Source of the DNA: Tubulanus polymorphus
Taxonomy: Eukaryota; Nemertea; Palaeonemertea; Tubulaniformes; Tubulanidae
Reading direction: 5' to 3'
Assembly: GCF_964204645.1 (NCBI RefSeq)
Contig: NC_134027.1
Span: 15,364,485-15,428,484 of the forward strand
DNA length: 64,000 nucleotides
Translations under genes and position numbers: made by a program
Notes under the pieces: model-generated
Seen by the model: the letters and a program-made list of their open reading frames with translations, nothing else
What the model was told of the DNA's origin: nothing
Database searches by the model: none
Shown here: piece by piece, positions 38,280 through 50,739 of the stretch
Layout of the letters: the number at the start of each line of letters is the position of its first letter
How positions within the stretch are numbered: the stretch's first letter is position 1

Positions 38280-41200
38280 AACAGCCTGGTTGGTATATTT
38301 GATTGATATCTATGAAACTTGATATGAGAGTAAAGACAATAATTCTTACAAACTCGATGAACAGTTAAATAAACTCAGCTGTTTATGGAGTATGCAGTTT
38401 CAATTTCTTGCCCCTTTACTGTTCCCTTACCTCGAGGAGACGTGCCTAGTTCCAGATTTATTTTTCCTTGCTTGGGAACATCAGGGAATACCGACTTTTC
38501 TTTAAATCAGGGATTTTTCTATTTCCTTATCTGTAAGATCCCTGATAGATACACCATTCCACTATTTTGTTTTAGCCTGTTTAGGTTTTAACAGTTTTAA
38601 GATATGTATAAATACACATATATCATTAGCAGTGGCCAGTTTTAGGCTTGGACTTAAGGTAGTTAGTTTGCATAGTATCTAAACTCTAGACTCAAAATGT
38701 AAGGATTCTATGAAACATATGATTCTAAGTAATAGTGTAGAGAGTTGAAGGAAAACTATTCTTTTTAAACTTCACGGAATAAACTTATTTTATAGATCAA
38801 AGTTGTGTATTCAAATACTATATTCTTTGACTGAAAAATGAATGTGTATTTTGTATTTTTGAGTACACTACGCCCTAGTAGGGTTTTAGACGCTTGGGAG
38901 AGAGAGTTGAAACAACTAGCTACCTTAAACACCTAGCTATGACCAGATAGATTTATAATCATCGAGCATGAGAAGAGCTTCGTTTTCTGACATATGCAAG
39001 AGAAATGTCTTTCATTTTGTTTTTATTTTAAGCATGTAATTGTTTTAAACACACCCGGTGCTTAGGTTAGTGGGGTACCAGTGTTAGTGTTCATTTTCTT
39101 TTTATAAGCAGAAAAAGATCTTTTACAATTAGCAGTAGCAAACTTGTTTCTAAGCTACGGGACCTGAACGTTTTTAACTTGCGTGTATGCAGATTTGGTA
39201 GTGAAATATATACAGAAAAAGTAGCGACTGATTAATAGTTGGACATGTAGTGTTACAGAAATGGTGTATATGTGCAATGGTGTTATTTGGTGTTATCCAA
39301 TTTTCATGTATACCGTACGTGTCTGAATAAACTTCTTATACGTTTGAAATTGTTGTTTATTTTTTTTCCAGTCTGGTCCGTCAAGGTTCCTGACCATGTC
39401 TTGACATTTCACATTACAGTTTTTTGCCAAGGTCCTTAAGCCCGTAGCCAGCTCTGTCTTTGGGCTCCATTTGCGTGAAAGTGGAACTTTTATGAAGTGC
39501 AAACGCTTCCTCAGGCCTCAGGCGAAAAATTGATACCTTGTCTATAGAAAGCTTGTGAGAGCTGACTAGTTTCTCGGTAGGTTCTTAAAAGAGGATTACT
39601 AGAAGAGCCATTTATATAAGCTAACCATTCTTTAGAATGAGAGGGAGAAAGGGAGATTTGATTAATAAACAAAGAGCCTTGGTTTTCCCACAGACAGTTA
39701 AAAATTGAAGTGACAGAGAGGCAGCAATAGACTTACCCCAGCTGGGAGGTTGATTTGATATGAAGGTTCATGAAGTTCGCTGTAACGAGGTTCCACTGTA
39801 GTTCCAGTAACGTGAAATTGTTGGAATGATTCTGATGAGAAGTGGAAATTGGACTAGTTCACCTCTAACTGCGGCATTTGACAATTGTTTTTTTTTTTTA
39901 CTCTGCAAACCTCAACATCAACCTTCTATCTGGGATTGATTCACAAACATTATGCAAATTGGTTGAGCTGACGCCATCCAAATAGCTGACACCCAAACTT
40001 CAGCACAATATAACATGATAGGTGCAATAAGATTAAAAGTTTGTAGGCGATAGTGATATTGTTTCTAACATTGATGGACGTTAAAATTTAAACATAGCCT
40101 TTTTTGCATGATCTAGAAGCCGTTAAAAAGCATTATTAAATTTACGAGGCAGAAAATAATATAACCAAGTAGCAATAGTTACGGACAATTTCAATCACCA
40201 AACCATCATAGTAAAAAGTGTGATTATTAAGGAGATTTCCTCCTTTATTAAAAATTACAATCTTAGTTTTATTCTAGTTCACTGTAAAGCCCGATTTTCT
40301 ACAGTAGGTGTCGAGATTGCCTAGAGCCTTCTGAAGACGCTGACTTAGAGATAAGGACGAGTTATTAAAAGCCAAAGGTTGCATGTAGAATTAGGTTATT
40401 GAGGAGAGGATGAGGATCGCAACTGGACCTTTGGGATGCGATGTGCTAAAAACAACTGGAAGTTATTCCTATTGTTTTCAACTTCTAATCATCTATGCCC
40501 TCAGTTCTGCCTTGTGTTTTCCTTCTCCATAGCAGAGGTAGCCTAGAGTACATACAAGATCGATCTACGAGCAAGATCATTTTAATTGCTCGTAGATCGA
40601 TCTTATGTATTCTGATAAGATGAACGCCCGGTTAAATTTTTTTTAGTAAGCAGGCGCGGATCCAATGGGGCTTCAGCCGACCCGGACTCTATTTTTGATC
40701 GGGCTTACTTTCTCGCACGTGGGAAGCATATGGGAATGTTACTAAAATGACTGTGAGCATCATTTAACCTTGGATGAATACTCCAAGATTTAACACAGTA
40801 CAGTGTAACAGTGTACTTTATAGTAGTGACAAATTCCCTCTTAATTAAGTACCGGTAATACCTGCAACCTAGACCCGGTTCCACAGTTGTGAGTTAGAGT
40901 TAACTCTGAGTTAAAATTAGTTCATTTTCAATGTGTTAACTCAGGGTCAAATCTTAACTCCGAACTGTGGAACTGCAGCCTGGTTTTTATGATACTGCCA
41001 CCAAACGTTCATCATCTGAAAGCCACACGTCCTTTTCTGTTGAAAACCGTTTTAACTTATGTTCTATCTCGATTAGTTTACAAGATATCGGCACATAAAC
41101 CTTAGCCTGTAACGGCTGTCATTATGCCTCTGATACAAAAATGTATGTGAGTTGAAAAGTTTATAAAAAGTTTGCAATTTTCAGAATCATTTTAAGTGTG

Positions 41201-41680
41201 GTATCCATAGAAAACCGAAAACTTCGGGAACATTAATCAATATTAAATGAGTAATTAATTAATGAATAATTAATCAATTTTCTCTATTCCAACATTTATC
41301 AGGATTGGGACCATCAGTTATACTTTGTTCTTTTTGAATGTCCTTGATTTCTTTTTTTAAAATTCATTTTTAATGTTCACCCGGATGTTATGAAATGGGG
41401 TATAGCTTTACGACCAGTCAGTCCACAGTACAAACCTCAAACCTCCATTCAGACTAATTTTCATCGTCATCTCAAAAGGCAAGGTTGAATCTTCATTAAG
41501 GTGGTGGGACCTGGTTTAGAAATTCAACATTTCCAGTGGGTAAAAAGCTGCCCGTCGTGTAACAAAGGACAGTTTTTAGCTCGGTATACTATTTGATAAT
41601 CGTCCTTGAATCCTCAAAATTGTTGTCTCAGAATTTCTAATAATTCATAGAATTGAAAAATTTATCGATTATCTTCATCA
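38280..41680. other. Non-coding stretch between host gene and integrase-like gene
   Basis: No gene is supported; open frames are short with no family signature. It contains a perfect hairpin at 40550-40610 (GATCGATCTACGAGCAA and complement) and the palindromic MITE at 40872-40977. AATAAA words near 38366 and 38780 could serve the upstream gene. Confidence 0.45.
40872..40977. mobile_element. Palindromic MITE, copy 2
   Basis: Inverted copy of 30369-30482; ends CCCGGTTCCACAGTTGTGAG and CCGAACTGTGGAACTG. Confidence 0.65.
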
Positions 41681-41683
41681 CAT

Positions 41684-41689
41684 TTTATT
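41684..41689 (-). terminator. Polyadenylation signal (AATAAA) for the integrase-like gene
   Basis: AATAAA on the minus strand, about 57 bp beyond the stop codon of the 41746-42936 gene. Confidence 0.55.
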
Positions 41690-41745
41690 GAATTACTAAT
41701 CAAAGTATATGTTTTATATTTGACATGTGAACACATATTACAATT

Positions 41746-42936
41746 TCATCTCATAAAGTTACGATCTTGAATCGTTTCGATCACTGCAATAACTGCTCGG
41801 AAAAGTTGCGGTGCATCATCGGGTGACGTAGGAAGAGGAAGTTGATTATTCTGTGCTCGACAAGCACGGCGAATGAAGTCTAAGAATTCAGTGCTACACC
41901 CTCTTTCAGGATATTCGTCAACGTATTCTCCAAATACTTCATCTAGGTCATCAACACGACACGATAAAGGGAAAGAGTGATCGACGGCCCCAAATAACTC
42001 ACACGATTCGTATGCAATATTGGGAATGAAACCCCCTTCCCCATTTCGTTGCTGCCTTATTCGGTGCGAATTCCACATGGTTCTGTACGTGTCTAGGTGT
42101 CGTTGAATTACAGGCAGGAAACAGAATCGGAGACATTGTACATGTATGGCATCGGCGTCATGAAATATGCCCGTGTCCCTCATGTCCAGGAAGATATTTC
42201 GCCAGAAGTCAGTGAAGTTTAATCTAAGTCGTGACCAGAAACTTTCAATTCGTTGGTTAGCAGTCGATCTACCATACATAAAGCTATTCATCCCACGCAT
42301 AAGGTCGCCATGAGAGAATCTTAGTACAATTTGCATGTCCCTCAAAATAGCATTTTCTGTCCCTCGGTCACATCTTAGCAGTCTCGGTACTCGCCCTATT
42401 TCTTTCAAGAAATCCAGGTAAAATTGCGCTATGTATCGGGGGTTATTGTTAGACGGTCCACATTTGAGCCAAAGAAGCTTTCGAGAATAACCATCTATTG
42501 CAGCGTGGATGGCAATACCGAAAGGTTTTAGCTTATCGTAGCCATCGATGTGAATGAGAAAATTTGGACCTTGATTGATATATTGTCTCCTCCGGAAGCG
42601 ACGGTGTCGACGGAGAGAAACACCTTCGGGATCAATTGCTTCAAGGAATTGTCGGACGGTATCTTGGGAGACTCGGACACCATGCACCACATTGAGGAGC
42701 CTCCAAATGCTCCTGTAACCGTAATTTTCATAACCAGATTGATGTAGTTCCAAAATAAGTCTGATTAACTGAATATGATCTTCTGCCCGCCGAATCCTCA
42801 ATCCTAGTCTCCTCTTAATGCGTTTTATTGTCCGTTCACTGATGAGTATACCGTGATTGGTTACCAAAGAGGCTCGAATTTCTGTCACGGTGTACATTCT
42901 TTCAAAATAATGACGGACTAAGACATCTATATCCAT
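41746..42936 (-). CDS. Stand-alone integrase-core (DDE) protein, 396 aa
   Basis: A single intact frame. The first 120 residues are helix-turn-helix-like (TVTEIRASL..ISERTIKRIKRRLG). The integrase core follows: Asp in IHIDGYDK (about 131), Asp in RCDRGTEN (about 190) and Glu in QRIESFW (about 231). Flanking motifs are IDGYSRKLLWL, GPSNNNP and YGRSTANQRIE. This belongs to a family of solo integrase-core proteins common in animal genomes; whether it is transposon-derived and domesticated or still mobile is open. A CAG acceptor lies 3 bp before the ATG on this strand (TTATCATTTCAG), so the true start may be in an upstream exon. No terminal repeats were found nearby. Confidence 0.85.
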   Translation of the reverse strand: MDIDVLVRHYFERMYTVTEIRASLVTNHGILISERTIKRIKRRLGLRIRRAEDHIQLIRLILELHQSGYENYGYRSIWRLLNVVHGVRVSQDTVRQFLEAIDPEGVSLRRHRRFRRRQYINQGPNFLIHIDGYDKLKPFGIAIHAAIDGYSRKLLWLKCGPSNNNPRYIAQFYLDFLKEIGRVPRLLRCDRGTENAILRDMQIVLRFSHGDLMRGMNSFMYGRSTANQRIESFWSRLRLNFTDFWRNIFLDMRDTGIFHDADAIHVQCLRFCFLPVIQRHLDTYRTMWNSHRIRQQRNGEGGFIPNIAYESCELFGAVDHSFPLSCRVDDLDEVFGEYVDEYPERGCSTEFLDFIRRACRAQNNQLPLPTSPDDAPQLFRAVIAVIETIQDRNFMR

Positions 42937-42939
42937 CTC

Positions 42940-43307
42940 CTGAAATGATAATTACATGAGATAAAACGTGAGAACAAAACGTGTCAATAAAAACGTAAGG
43001 CCTGCTTGTAAACATTCAGGTGCAACGTGGACGCCCTGTAATTTTTTTTTTATATTTCGGAAGGGGATGGGTGAATTTTCTTAAAAGGGCCATATAGACT
43101 AATTTTGTAACATATCTATGTACTGAAATGGCACAATGAGCCTTCGCCTGTGCACCATAGTGCTTGCTGATACGTCCATTTAGTTGGACTGAAAGATTCC
43201 AGCGTGCATATCAGTATGTACTTACTGGGACACACAAACGATTCCTTGGACCTGTGTATGTCAGCGGCACTGGTAACGGTGGTAGGCCTGCATCGGTTGC
43301 ATGTACA
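42940..43307. other. Spacer upstream of the integrase-like gene
   Basis: It probably holds the 5' end or an intron of the minus-strand gene. No other feature is seen. Confidence 0.4.
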
Positions 43308-43786
43308 AATTAGGACACTTTTCGCGACGTCAAAACAAGTCGACGTATCTGCATCGACTTGTCGGTGTATCCTCACTACTCGACAAAATTTTGTCGAGTT
43401 ATCGAGAAGGCTATCGCGATCTGACGACATGATTTCAGTGACACGGCTTCACAGTCGACATTGGAAAGTTGATTTGTCGAATAAACTTCGTGACATGACG
43501 ACATTTTTTGTCGACAAGTCGCAATAAGGTCACGACAAGTCGCCATAAATTTGACGACGCGCCGATATAGAAGACGAAGACACCAGAAATAAGACGACTG
43601 AGTATCAAGTCGTCATAAATATATCGACTTGTCGCGAGGAAAATGGTCGAGAAAACGGAATATGTCGTCAAAACGTCACGATATATCGACATATTCATAT
43701 CGACTTGACGCGATATATCGACATAAATATGACGACTTGTCGAGTTGGAACGTGACATCTCGAGGCCCCTTATCGCTTCCGTAGGT
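43308..43786 (-). mobile_element. GTCG-rich MITE, inverted copy of 28322-28797
   Basis: Starts AAATTAGGACACTTTTCGCG and ends CCTTATCGCTTCCGTA, matching the complement of 28322-28797 over the full length with few changes. No target duplication is clear. Confidence 0.8.
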
Positions 43787-44190
43787 TTTCGTTCGAACAA
43801 TCGTTCAATTGAACAGAATCTTTTTTAATTTGAACAGAATTTTCTTGTCAGAACATTAAGTTTTTCGTTCGAACAAGTATATTGAAAAAAGTTTTTTCTC
43901 CGAACCGAAAGTATGAAGTATTTCGTTCAATCGAACATAATTGTTTTCATTCAAACATTCGTTCGAAAAAATTGTTCTCGCTCGACCAAATTTTTTTGCC
44001 GGGACTTAAAATTTTTCATTTCAACAATAACATAGCTTTTTATTCGAACACATTTTTTGTCAGAATGCAGAAAATTTTTTGTTCAAGCAAAAAGCGTATT
44101 GTTCGATCAAACAGAATTATTTTCATTCGAACAAGATTTTCTTGTTGGAACATTAAGATTTTTGGTCGAACAGCGTGTTAAGGTCGATTT
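43787..44190. repeat. TTCGAACA-rich repeat, copy 1
   Basis: Dense GTTCGAACAA and TTCGATTGAACAGAAT words with frequent TTTTTC runs. A diverged copy lies at about 46260-46760 in the same orientation. Not coding. Confidence 0.65.
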
Positions 44191-44460
44191 GGAAATTTAC
44201 TCGGTCTGGGATATGTTGGATTAGTGTGTATGTCATTTGTCAGGACATTAAACAGAAGACAACTTAGGATACTACCTTGCGTGACTCCACTAGTTTGACC
44301 GACTTATTCCAAGATGAGGCGTTCCGTTGATTTCGGCTACAAGTTTTCGTTCAGAGATAACTGCTGAGCCATTTGGGCGACCTATCATTGATACTGTTTC
44401 CTAATAGCCTGTTTAGTAATGGCTGATGTTGTGCCTTATCAAATGCTTCGTCGAAATCCA
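44190..44460 (-). pseudogene. LINE reverse transcriptase fragment, copy 1
   Basis: Read on the minus strand, short frames give DFDEAFDKAQH..PLLNRLL and PKWLSSYLSERKL, typical of non-LTR reverse transcriptase domains 3-4. The frame breaks before the catalytic box. A second copy lies at 46785-47050. Confidence 0.65.
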
Positions 44461-44481
44461 CCGTTGAACAGGATTCTAAGA

Positions 44482-45675
44482 CTGTGCAGAAAACCCTTTA
44501 TCGCTGCTTTGCAGCTATATTTATTATTATTATTTTCTTCCACACTATTTTTACCAAAAGAACATAGGCTTTGTTACCTTACCGCTGTTTTATATACAAT
44601 CCATATAACATCGTTTAGCTCACTGAGATCTACAAATAGCCCGCGTGTTTTTTCACGAATCATCGTTACAAAAGCGTTGTCGGGCCGTAAACATCGAAAA
44701 TTTAGCCCCATTCAATGGGGCGACATGTTTTTCGAGTCGTCATCCCGAAATCAACCCGCAGGCCGACTGTCACTTCGATTATCAATTCAAGTATAAATGT
44801 ACTAATTCATTGCCACAGACTTCACATTCAGTCGCGGTCTTCAAACAGTGATTTTAACAATAGCCCATTTTCCTCATCAGATCATATTACCGATACACTG
44901 GAAATTTACTACTTTAGATTTTAAAAGCACTGTCGAGCCGTAAACATCGACGAATCGACGTGTGTTACAACATCGTCGTTCCGGGGATCAGCTGCGAGTT
45001 TCTCCTCATCATGAGAATCAAATAGAGTACAAATTAATTTATTACTACCAGTGATTTGGCTGCGGGTTTCAAGGAGTTAGTTTAACAATACCTATTTTTC
45101 TTTACCGAATTAACCGTGTATTTACTAAGATAAATCTTTAGTGTACCGGGGAATCGTAGACCTAAACTAAACACGCCGAAGAGATATAGCGGAGAAAAGC
45201 TGTTATGTCGACGTGGTATCGAAATAAAAGAATATATTACTTAATTCGGCCGCGGGCTTCAAACTCTATATCAATACCATCAATACTCTATATTTCCTAC
45301 AGTACATACCGATCATTGTCAAATGCACAATGTATTTACTAAAAACAAGTATATAACACACTCCTTTTCGTATGCTGGACTCACACTTGACATTCGGAGT
45401 AAGCGTTCGCTGTGGGGGAAAGGAGATCGTTCACTGTGTCGCTTGAAGTGTTTATCGAGTTTTACGCGGCTTTAGGCCTACCGGTACTGAGCTTTACTAA
45501 ACAAACACAGTATAATTGTTGCGTTTATTAACGGACTCATTGGATTGAATTTCAAAACAAAATTTACGATATTTAGGTGGGTTGTTATTCAATAGGCCTA
45601 CGACCAATCTGTCCAGATTTTAGGCCTACGCATATACATAGGCCTACATAGGCTATAGTAGCCTCTACTAGGTTA
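44482..45675 (+). repeat. Dispersed 1.2-kb repeat, copy B
   Basis: Counterpart of 22345-23540, same orientation. It begins with the TATCGCTGCTTTGCAGC hairpin and TTA microsatellite and ends at TAGCCTCTACTAGGTTAA. A short fragment of the hairpin start also occurs near 47160. Confidence 0.75.
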
Positions 45676-45919
45676 AAGCTAAGTTCACTGTAAAGGAGGA
45701 ATCAAGATTTATTAAAATGCATGTTAATTAGTGATTAACTGGTTGTGACTTGCAACGATCAATCACAATTATCAATTTTATTGCCAAAAATGAAGAATTT
45801 TTTGAAAATTTCGTCTGAGCAGACAGCTTTATAAGCCAGACTTTTCATTTGAGTTTTTTCATCCTAAATGAAACTGGTATTTCATTAATTTCTAATGACT
45901 TAATTTCTTATGATTTAAG

Positions 45920-46250
45920 CAGGGCGTAGGTCGGCCTTGCGACGGCTTCTGATTCACTGCGACGCCTATCACTGCGACCGCCAGCGACGATTGTGTCGCA
46001 ACGACTCATCGACCTACGTTCCCTTGCGACGGGTTGCGACTTACAGCAACGCCAGTCACAAGGAGTCGCACGTGTTCTACTTTCTGCGACGCGACACGAC
46101 TGTCACAACCAACCGACGCGCTCTTGCGACTGGCAGAAACTAGTCGCACAAAGTCGCTGACAACCGTATCGTAACCGACTTGCACCGAAACTTGCGATGC
46201 AACGCGAGGATCGCATCGCGTCACAAGGCTGACGTACGTCCGGCTTTAAG
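45920..46250. repeat. TGCGAC-rich repeat
   Basis: Dense GCGAC/GTCGC words. The part CAACGCCAGTCACAAGGAGT to TTCTACTTTCTGCGACGCGA also occurs at about 27195-27247 and 28215-28268, linking this family with the duplicated block there. Confidence 0.6.
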
Positions 46251-46259
46251 TTACTGCGG

Positions 46260-46784
46260 AGCCCTAGAAATATCTTTTTTTTCGTTCAAAAGACCTTTCG
46301 CTTGAAAATTCTTTTGTCGGAACAAAATTTATTTCGTTCCAACCAATAATATTCTGTTCGATTGAACCAATTCGAAAAAAACGTTAGAACAAAGTTGAAC
46401 AAACTTTTTTTTGTCCAAACGAAAGGTTTTTTGTTCGAACAATTGTTCGATTGAACAGAATCGTTTGAATTTGATCAGAATTTTCTTTTCAGAACATTAA
46501 GTTTTTCGTTCGAACAAGTATAATGTAAAAAGTTTTTTCTCCGAACCAAAAGTATTAAGTATTTCGTTCAACCGAACAGAATTGTTTTCATTCAAACATT
46601 CGTTCGAAAAAATTGTTTTCGCTCAACCAAATTTTTTTGCCGGGACAAAAAGTTTTTCATTTCAACAATATCAAAGCTTTCAGAATGAAGAAAAGTTTTG
46701 GTTCGAACAAAAAGCGTACAAGATTTTCTTGTCGGATCATTGAGTTTTTTGGTCGAACAGCGTGTTAAGGTCGTTTTGGAAATT
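46260..46784. repeat. TTCGAACA-rich repeat, copy 2
   Basis: Diverged copy of 43787-44190. The stretch GAACAAAGTTGAACAAAC near 46388 also matches 27260 and 28280. Confidence 0.6.
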
Positions 46785-47050
46785 TACTCGGTCTGGTATA
46801 TTTTGGATTACTGTGTATGTCATTTGTCAGGACATTAAACAGAAGACGACTTAGGATACTACCTTGCGTGACTCGACTAGTTAGACCGACTTAATCCAAG
46901 ATGAAGCGTTCCGTTGATTTCGGCTACAAGTTTTCGTTCAGAGATAATGCTGAGCCATTTCGGCAACCTATCATTGATACTGTTTCCTAATAGCCTTGTT
47001 TAGTAATGGCTGATGTTGTACCTTATTAAATGCTTTGTCGAGATCATAAA
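46785..47050 (-). pseudogene. LINE reverse transcriptase fragment, copy 2
   Basis: Minus-strand reading gives DLDKAFNKVQHQPLLNK before the frame breaks. Same truncated unit as 44190-44460. Confidence 0.6.
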
Positions 47051-49374
47051 GAGTAATTATCGCCTAACAGTCGATTTTCCAGAGTCAAATAGGACATCTG
47101 GTTCAGTTGTCCATGGTTTCAAGAAGGTCTAATTGACTGTTTGTCGAGCTTCCCCCGTTATCGCTGCTTTGCAGCTATATTTAGAAATAATGTTCTTTTG
47201 ATTTGAAATATTTTAGATTCAAGCTAGTGTAATATATTTGAAATGTGCGATGAACCCTTTCATTAAGCTGTGCGATCACTTTATTTACCAATTTAGTAGT
47301 TATGAACAATGTTAATTTTGTAGTATGTTTTAATTCAAATAGTATGTACTATAGTTTGTATACTCATGATATCATTATGGTGTTTCACAGTAAAATATGA
47401 ATAAATTGGATATATGTATCAATAATATGAATTAATTGACCTTAAGGTTGTATCTACATTCCATTCAAAAGGAGGGGGATTTCTACCTACACTAAAGAAT
47501 CGGGGATTTTTACCGAGAGGATTTTAACCTAGGGGATTGTTACCTAGGGTATTTTTTACCCAGATGATTTTTGCCGCTAACCATAGATGTAGTTTGTAAT
47601 TTTGAATAATGGTCTTGGCAATGCCCTAATTATGAACAATTTACTTTGTTTTGTTGAATTAACTACTTGTAATCAATTCACTATATAACTATGGTGGATC
47701 CTAACAATGAGTCTGGCCAGCTATTCTAAACTCTTTCCGAAAATTATATTGCTAAGATATTCCTAGTCTTCATTATTTAGCATGAACTCTAGATGTTGGG
47801 ATTTCGGATTCATTAAATGGTATCATGGGCGTGGAAGGTTTGGGCGGAGGTATTATGCTCCAGTTTGACGCGTAAAACAAAAAAAAAATATATCCATACA
47901 TAGGTCATTGCAATATAGAAATTAAACTGTTGACAAGTTGTAATAAATCTCTATAGATGAAACAATTTTAAAGAAAATGCATTATGTTTGTAGTTTCTAT
48001 TCAACTACTATTGACTGTGCGCCTCGGGCTCAATCAACTCGTCATCTCCATGATTTCTATCACACATCAGCTGCCACTGAAATATTTGATTAGGCAGTCC
48101 TATCAAAAGTAGCGTAAATTGATACATGCGAATAATTGATGTTTCCAAAGGGTTTTTGTTACTGGCTCGTTTACATGGGAATGGTCGAAATTCCCCGTTA
48201 AGAATCCCCCGAGAAATCCCATTGAAGAGGTTATGATTTGCTGCTGTTGGCCTGTTTTTTCGTTTGTATTGCAAAATTTAGTCCAAACTAACTGGAATCG
48301 TTTTAAATTGATTTCTGTGAAAATTTTTCCCCACATGTCAACAAGTGCCTTTCAAATCAGGATAGATTCCGATTGCGAAATAATGATTGTAGCAATTTTT
48401 TTAGTATTATTTATCTATGGTTTGATACGTCAAGATTTCAGTAAAAAGGGCAACTTTATCGTTTATGTTAGCGCAGCTTGGTATACAAGCAGGCTGACAA
48501 TAACAAGCCACTGAATTTTATGGGGTTAGTCTTTGTATAGCTCTTTATCTAGAGAAAGTCAGTGATTAAGCCCTAAGTAAATATTGCTCAATTAAAGAGA
48601 ATTCATTATGATGAGCGATGTACTAGCGATGACAGGCCTATGAGGCACCCGTAAATCAAATATATATTCCGCTGTGCCATGCGAAAATTATTGAAAATAA
48701 TAAAACTTTTAATTTGAAATCGCTTAAATCAAAGCTAGTGTAATATATTTGAACTTCCTAGCGATATATTTGTCCTGTGTGATAACTTTTAGTATTAATG
48801 AAGTATATCAATCTTTGGGTGAACGGAAAAAAAGGCCTAGGGAAAAATTGGGAAAAATTGCCGTTAAATGAATATTAGAATTTGCTCCTTTTGTAATAAC
48901 TTTGAATTGTCAAATTCAACTGGACATTGGTGTATGCTGAATATCACGAACAACGAAACATTTATCCTTAAAAACGTTGATTTTCTTTTTCATCTTTCTT
49001 TATTTCAATAATTATCAATCGATTTTTAAGTCGAATTAATTACCAGGATAGCGACTTAATGTGTATGTGCTTTTAAGTCAACTAGTTTCCGAACCCATGG
49101 TATGTCAATCAAGACGGATCTTTGTCTAGAAAAAGTAAGATGCATTTTATCATGGACTCTAAAACGATTGATGCGTTTTAGAGTCCATGATTCTATCCAC
49201 TAATTTCAATGTAAGGACTATATAAGGCTATATGAATCAATACGAAAGCATGTATACCGCAGGTCACTTAATCTTAAGCTTCATTGTGAGAGTTGTTTAA
49301 ACATAATGGTCACATGAGTAATTATTGGTTGTGCGACAATGGGAGAAATCTGCCTTAGACGTCTCATCTCGATA
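47051..49374. other. Non-coding stretch
   Basis: No gene is recognised. It contains a short copy of the TATCGCTGCTTTGCAGC hairpin near 47160 and a perfect hairpin at 49150-49190 (CATGGACTCTAAAACG and complement). Confidence 0.45.
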
Positions 49375-50712
49375 TCCGGAGTCCTGGGCTTAGTAACTTA
49401 TAGTTAAATAATAATAAGAACGCAACTATCACAATCTTCATGATGATAATGAGTTTATTTACAAGTTCAAACGTTTCGATCGATTTCGACTCATCTCTTC
49501 GAGTCCTTTTCAAGAAATGACATGAAAAGATACAAACTATGTATAGTATACTGTTACTAATTACAGAGAATATCATGCAGGCGTGAAGTGGCCTAGTTTA
49601 CAAAGTACAAATGGATTATAAACATATCAAAATACGTTCAGTAAAAATGAGACACCATGTGTGGAGAGTTGTTTGTTAATACTTGGTTTTTTGGATTTTA
49701 TATACAATGCCTCTTTGATGGTGATTTCAAAGTCATTTTTTTCCAGAATCAACGATTGAAAAGTTGTTTTTTAAAGAAAAATTTGATGCACAATTTTTAC
49801 ATGATGTTAAATGTTCCTTAATTGCTGAAGGCGAAGTTCCATGCTCCTTTACCCTTGTGGCCAAATGTCGCATTGTTTTACCAATGTATGTGTTATTTGC
49901 ATCACGCAAACATTTGAATTTATAAATTACATTGGCGAACAAGGGTGAAGGAGTATGGGACTTGAGTGAAAAGTAGTTCCTAATTTTGAAAGAAGTAAAG
50001 ACAATACGAATATCCACGTTGTAATATTGTTTGAATAGACTCTTGAGTTTTCTGCTAAATATAATTGAAGGGAGGCCTATGTAAGGAACGAAAAAAAGTG
50101 TTTCGACCTTATATTCCCTGACCATACTAGCGGGAGTATCATCACTACATTTACTATTCAAAAATCTTCTAAGACACGAATTAAAGAAATCTTGTGGGTA
50201 GCAATTTTTGTGGAAAACGTTTTTTAGGAAATCAATTTCTTGTGAGAAAACAAACCAACTACTGCTTATGGTATATGCTCTATGGAGCAGACATTGGATT
50301 AAGCCAAATTTCCATTTTTGCGGACACATAGCTGAAAAGTTTAGAATCAAGCTAGTGTAAGTTGATTTTCTAAATACATGAGAAGTGAAGGTACCATCAT
50401 CCGTTGTTGGGAGCGAAATATACGTATCTAGAAATGGAAGTGTAGACGGTCCTATTTCTGAAGTAAATTTAAGATTTGGGTGTAGTGCATTTAGTTTCTC
50501 CAGGAAAGATGCATGTATTGAATCACGTCTGAATACACAGAAAATATCATCAACATAACGTAGGTATAACGATGGCGCGAAACTTTTCCCTGAACAATCA
50601 TCTAGCAGCTTAGATTCAAAATAAGCCAGACAGAAATTAGCCATAGTGGGCCCTAGAGGGCTGCCCATTGTAACTCCATCTACCTGTCGAAAAAATCTAT
50701 CGTCCCAAAATG
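49375..50712 (-). mobile_element. Penelope-like retroelement, 5'-truncated
   Basis: It contains the C-terminal half of a Penelope reverse transcriptase and a GIY-YIG endonuclease (next entry). The 3' region on this strand carries the expected AGTCGAAATCGATCGAAACG and AATAAACTCATTATCATCA words. Similarity ends at about 50712, where the Ty3/gypsy sequence begins. Confidence 0.8.
49733..50668 (-). pseudogene. Penelope reverse transcriptase C-terminus with GIY-YIG endonuclease
   Basis: The open frame extends upstream of the first ATG to about 50712 (FFRQVDGVTMGSPLGP spans the ATG), so 50668 is not a real start. Reverse transcriptase motifs are MGSPLGPTMAN, then the catalytic YVDDIF, and later LPFLDT. 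The GIY-YIG nuclease follows (VIYKFKCLRDANNTYIGKT, then HLATRVKEH). The N-terminal fingers and palm are missing. 311 residues without internal stops suggest a fairly young copy. Confidence 0.88.
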
Positions 50713-50739
50713 TAGGGGATCAGTTTTGGCCACAGAATA

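Noticed and set aside
48008-48514. Overlapping frames on both strands near 48.0-48.5 kb
   Set aside because: No domain, no splice-linked partners, and ordinary chance length.
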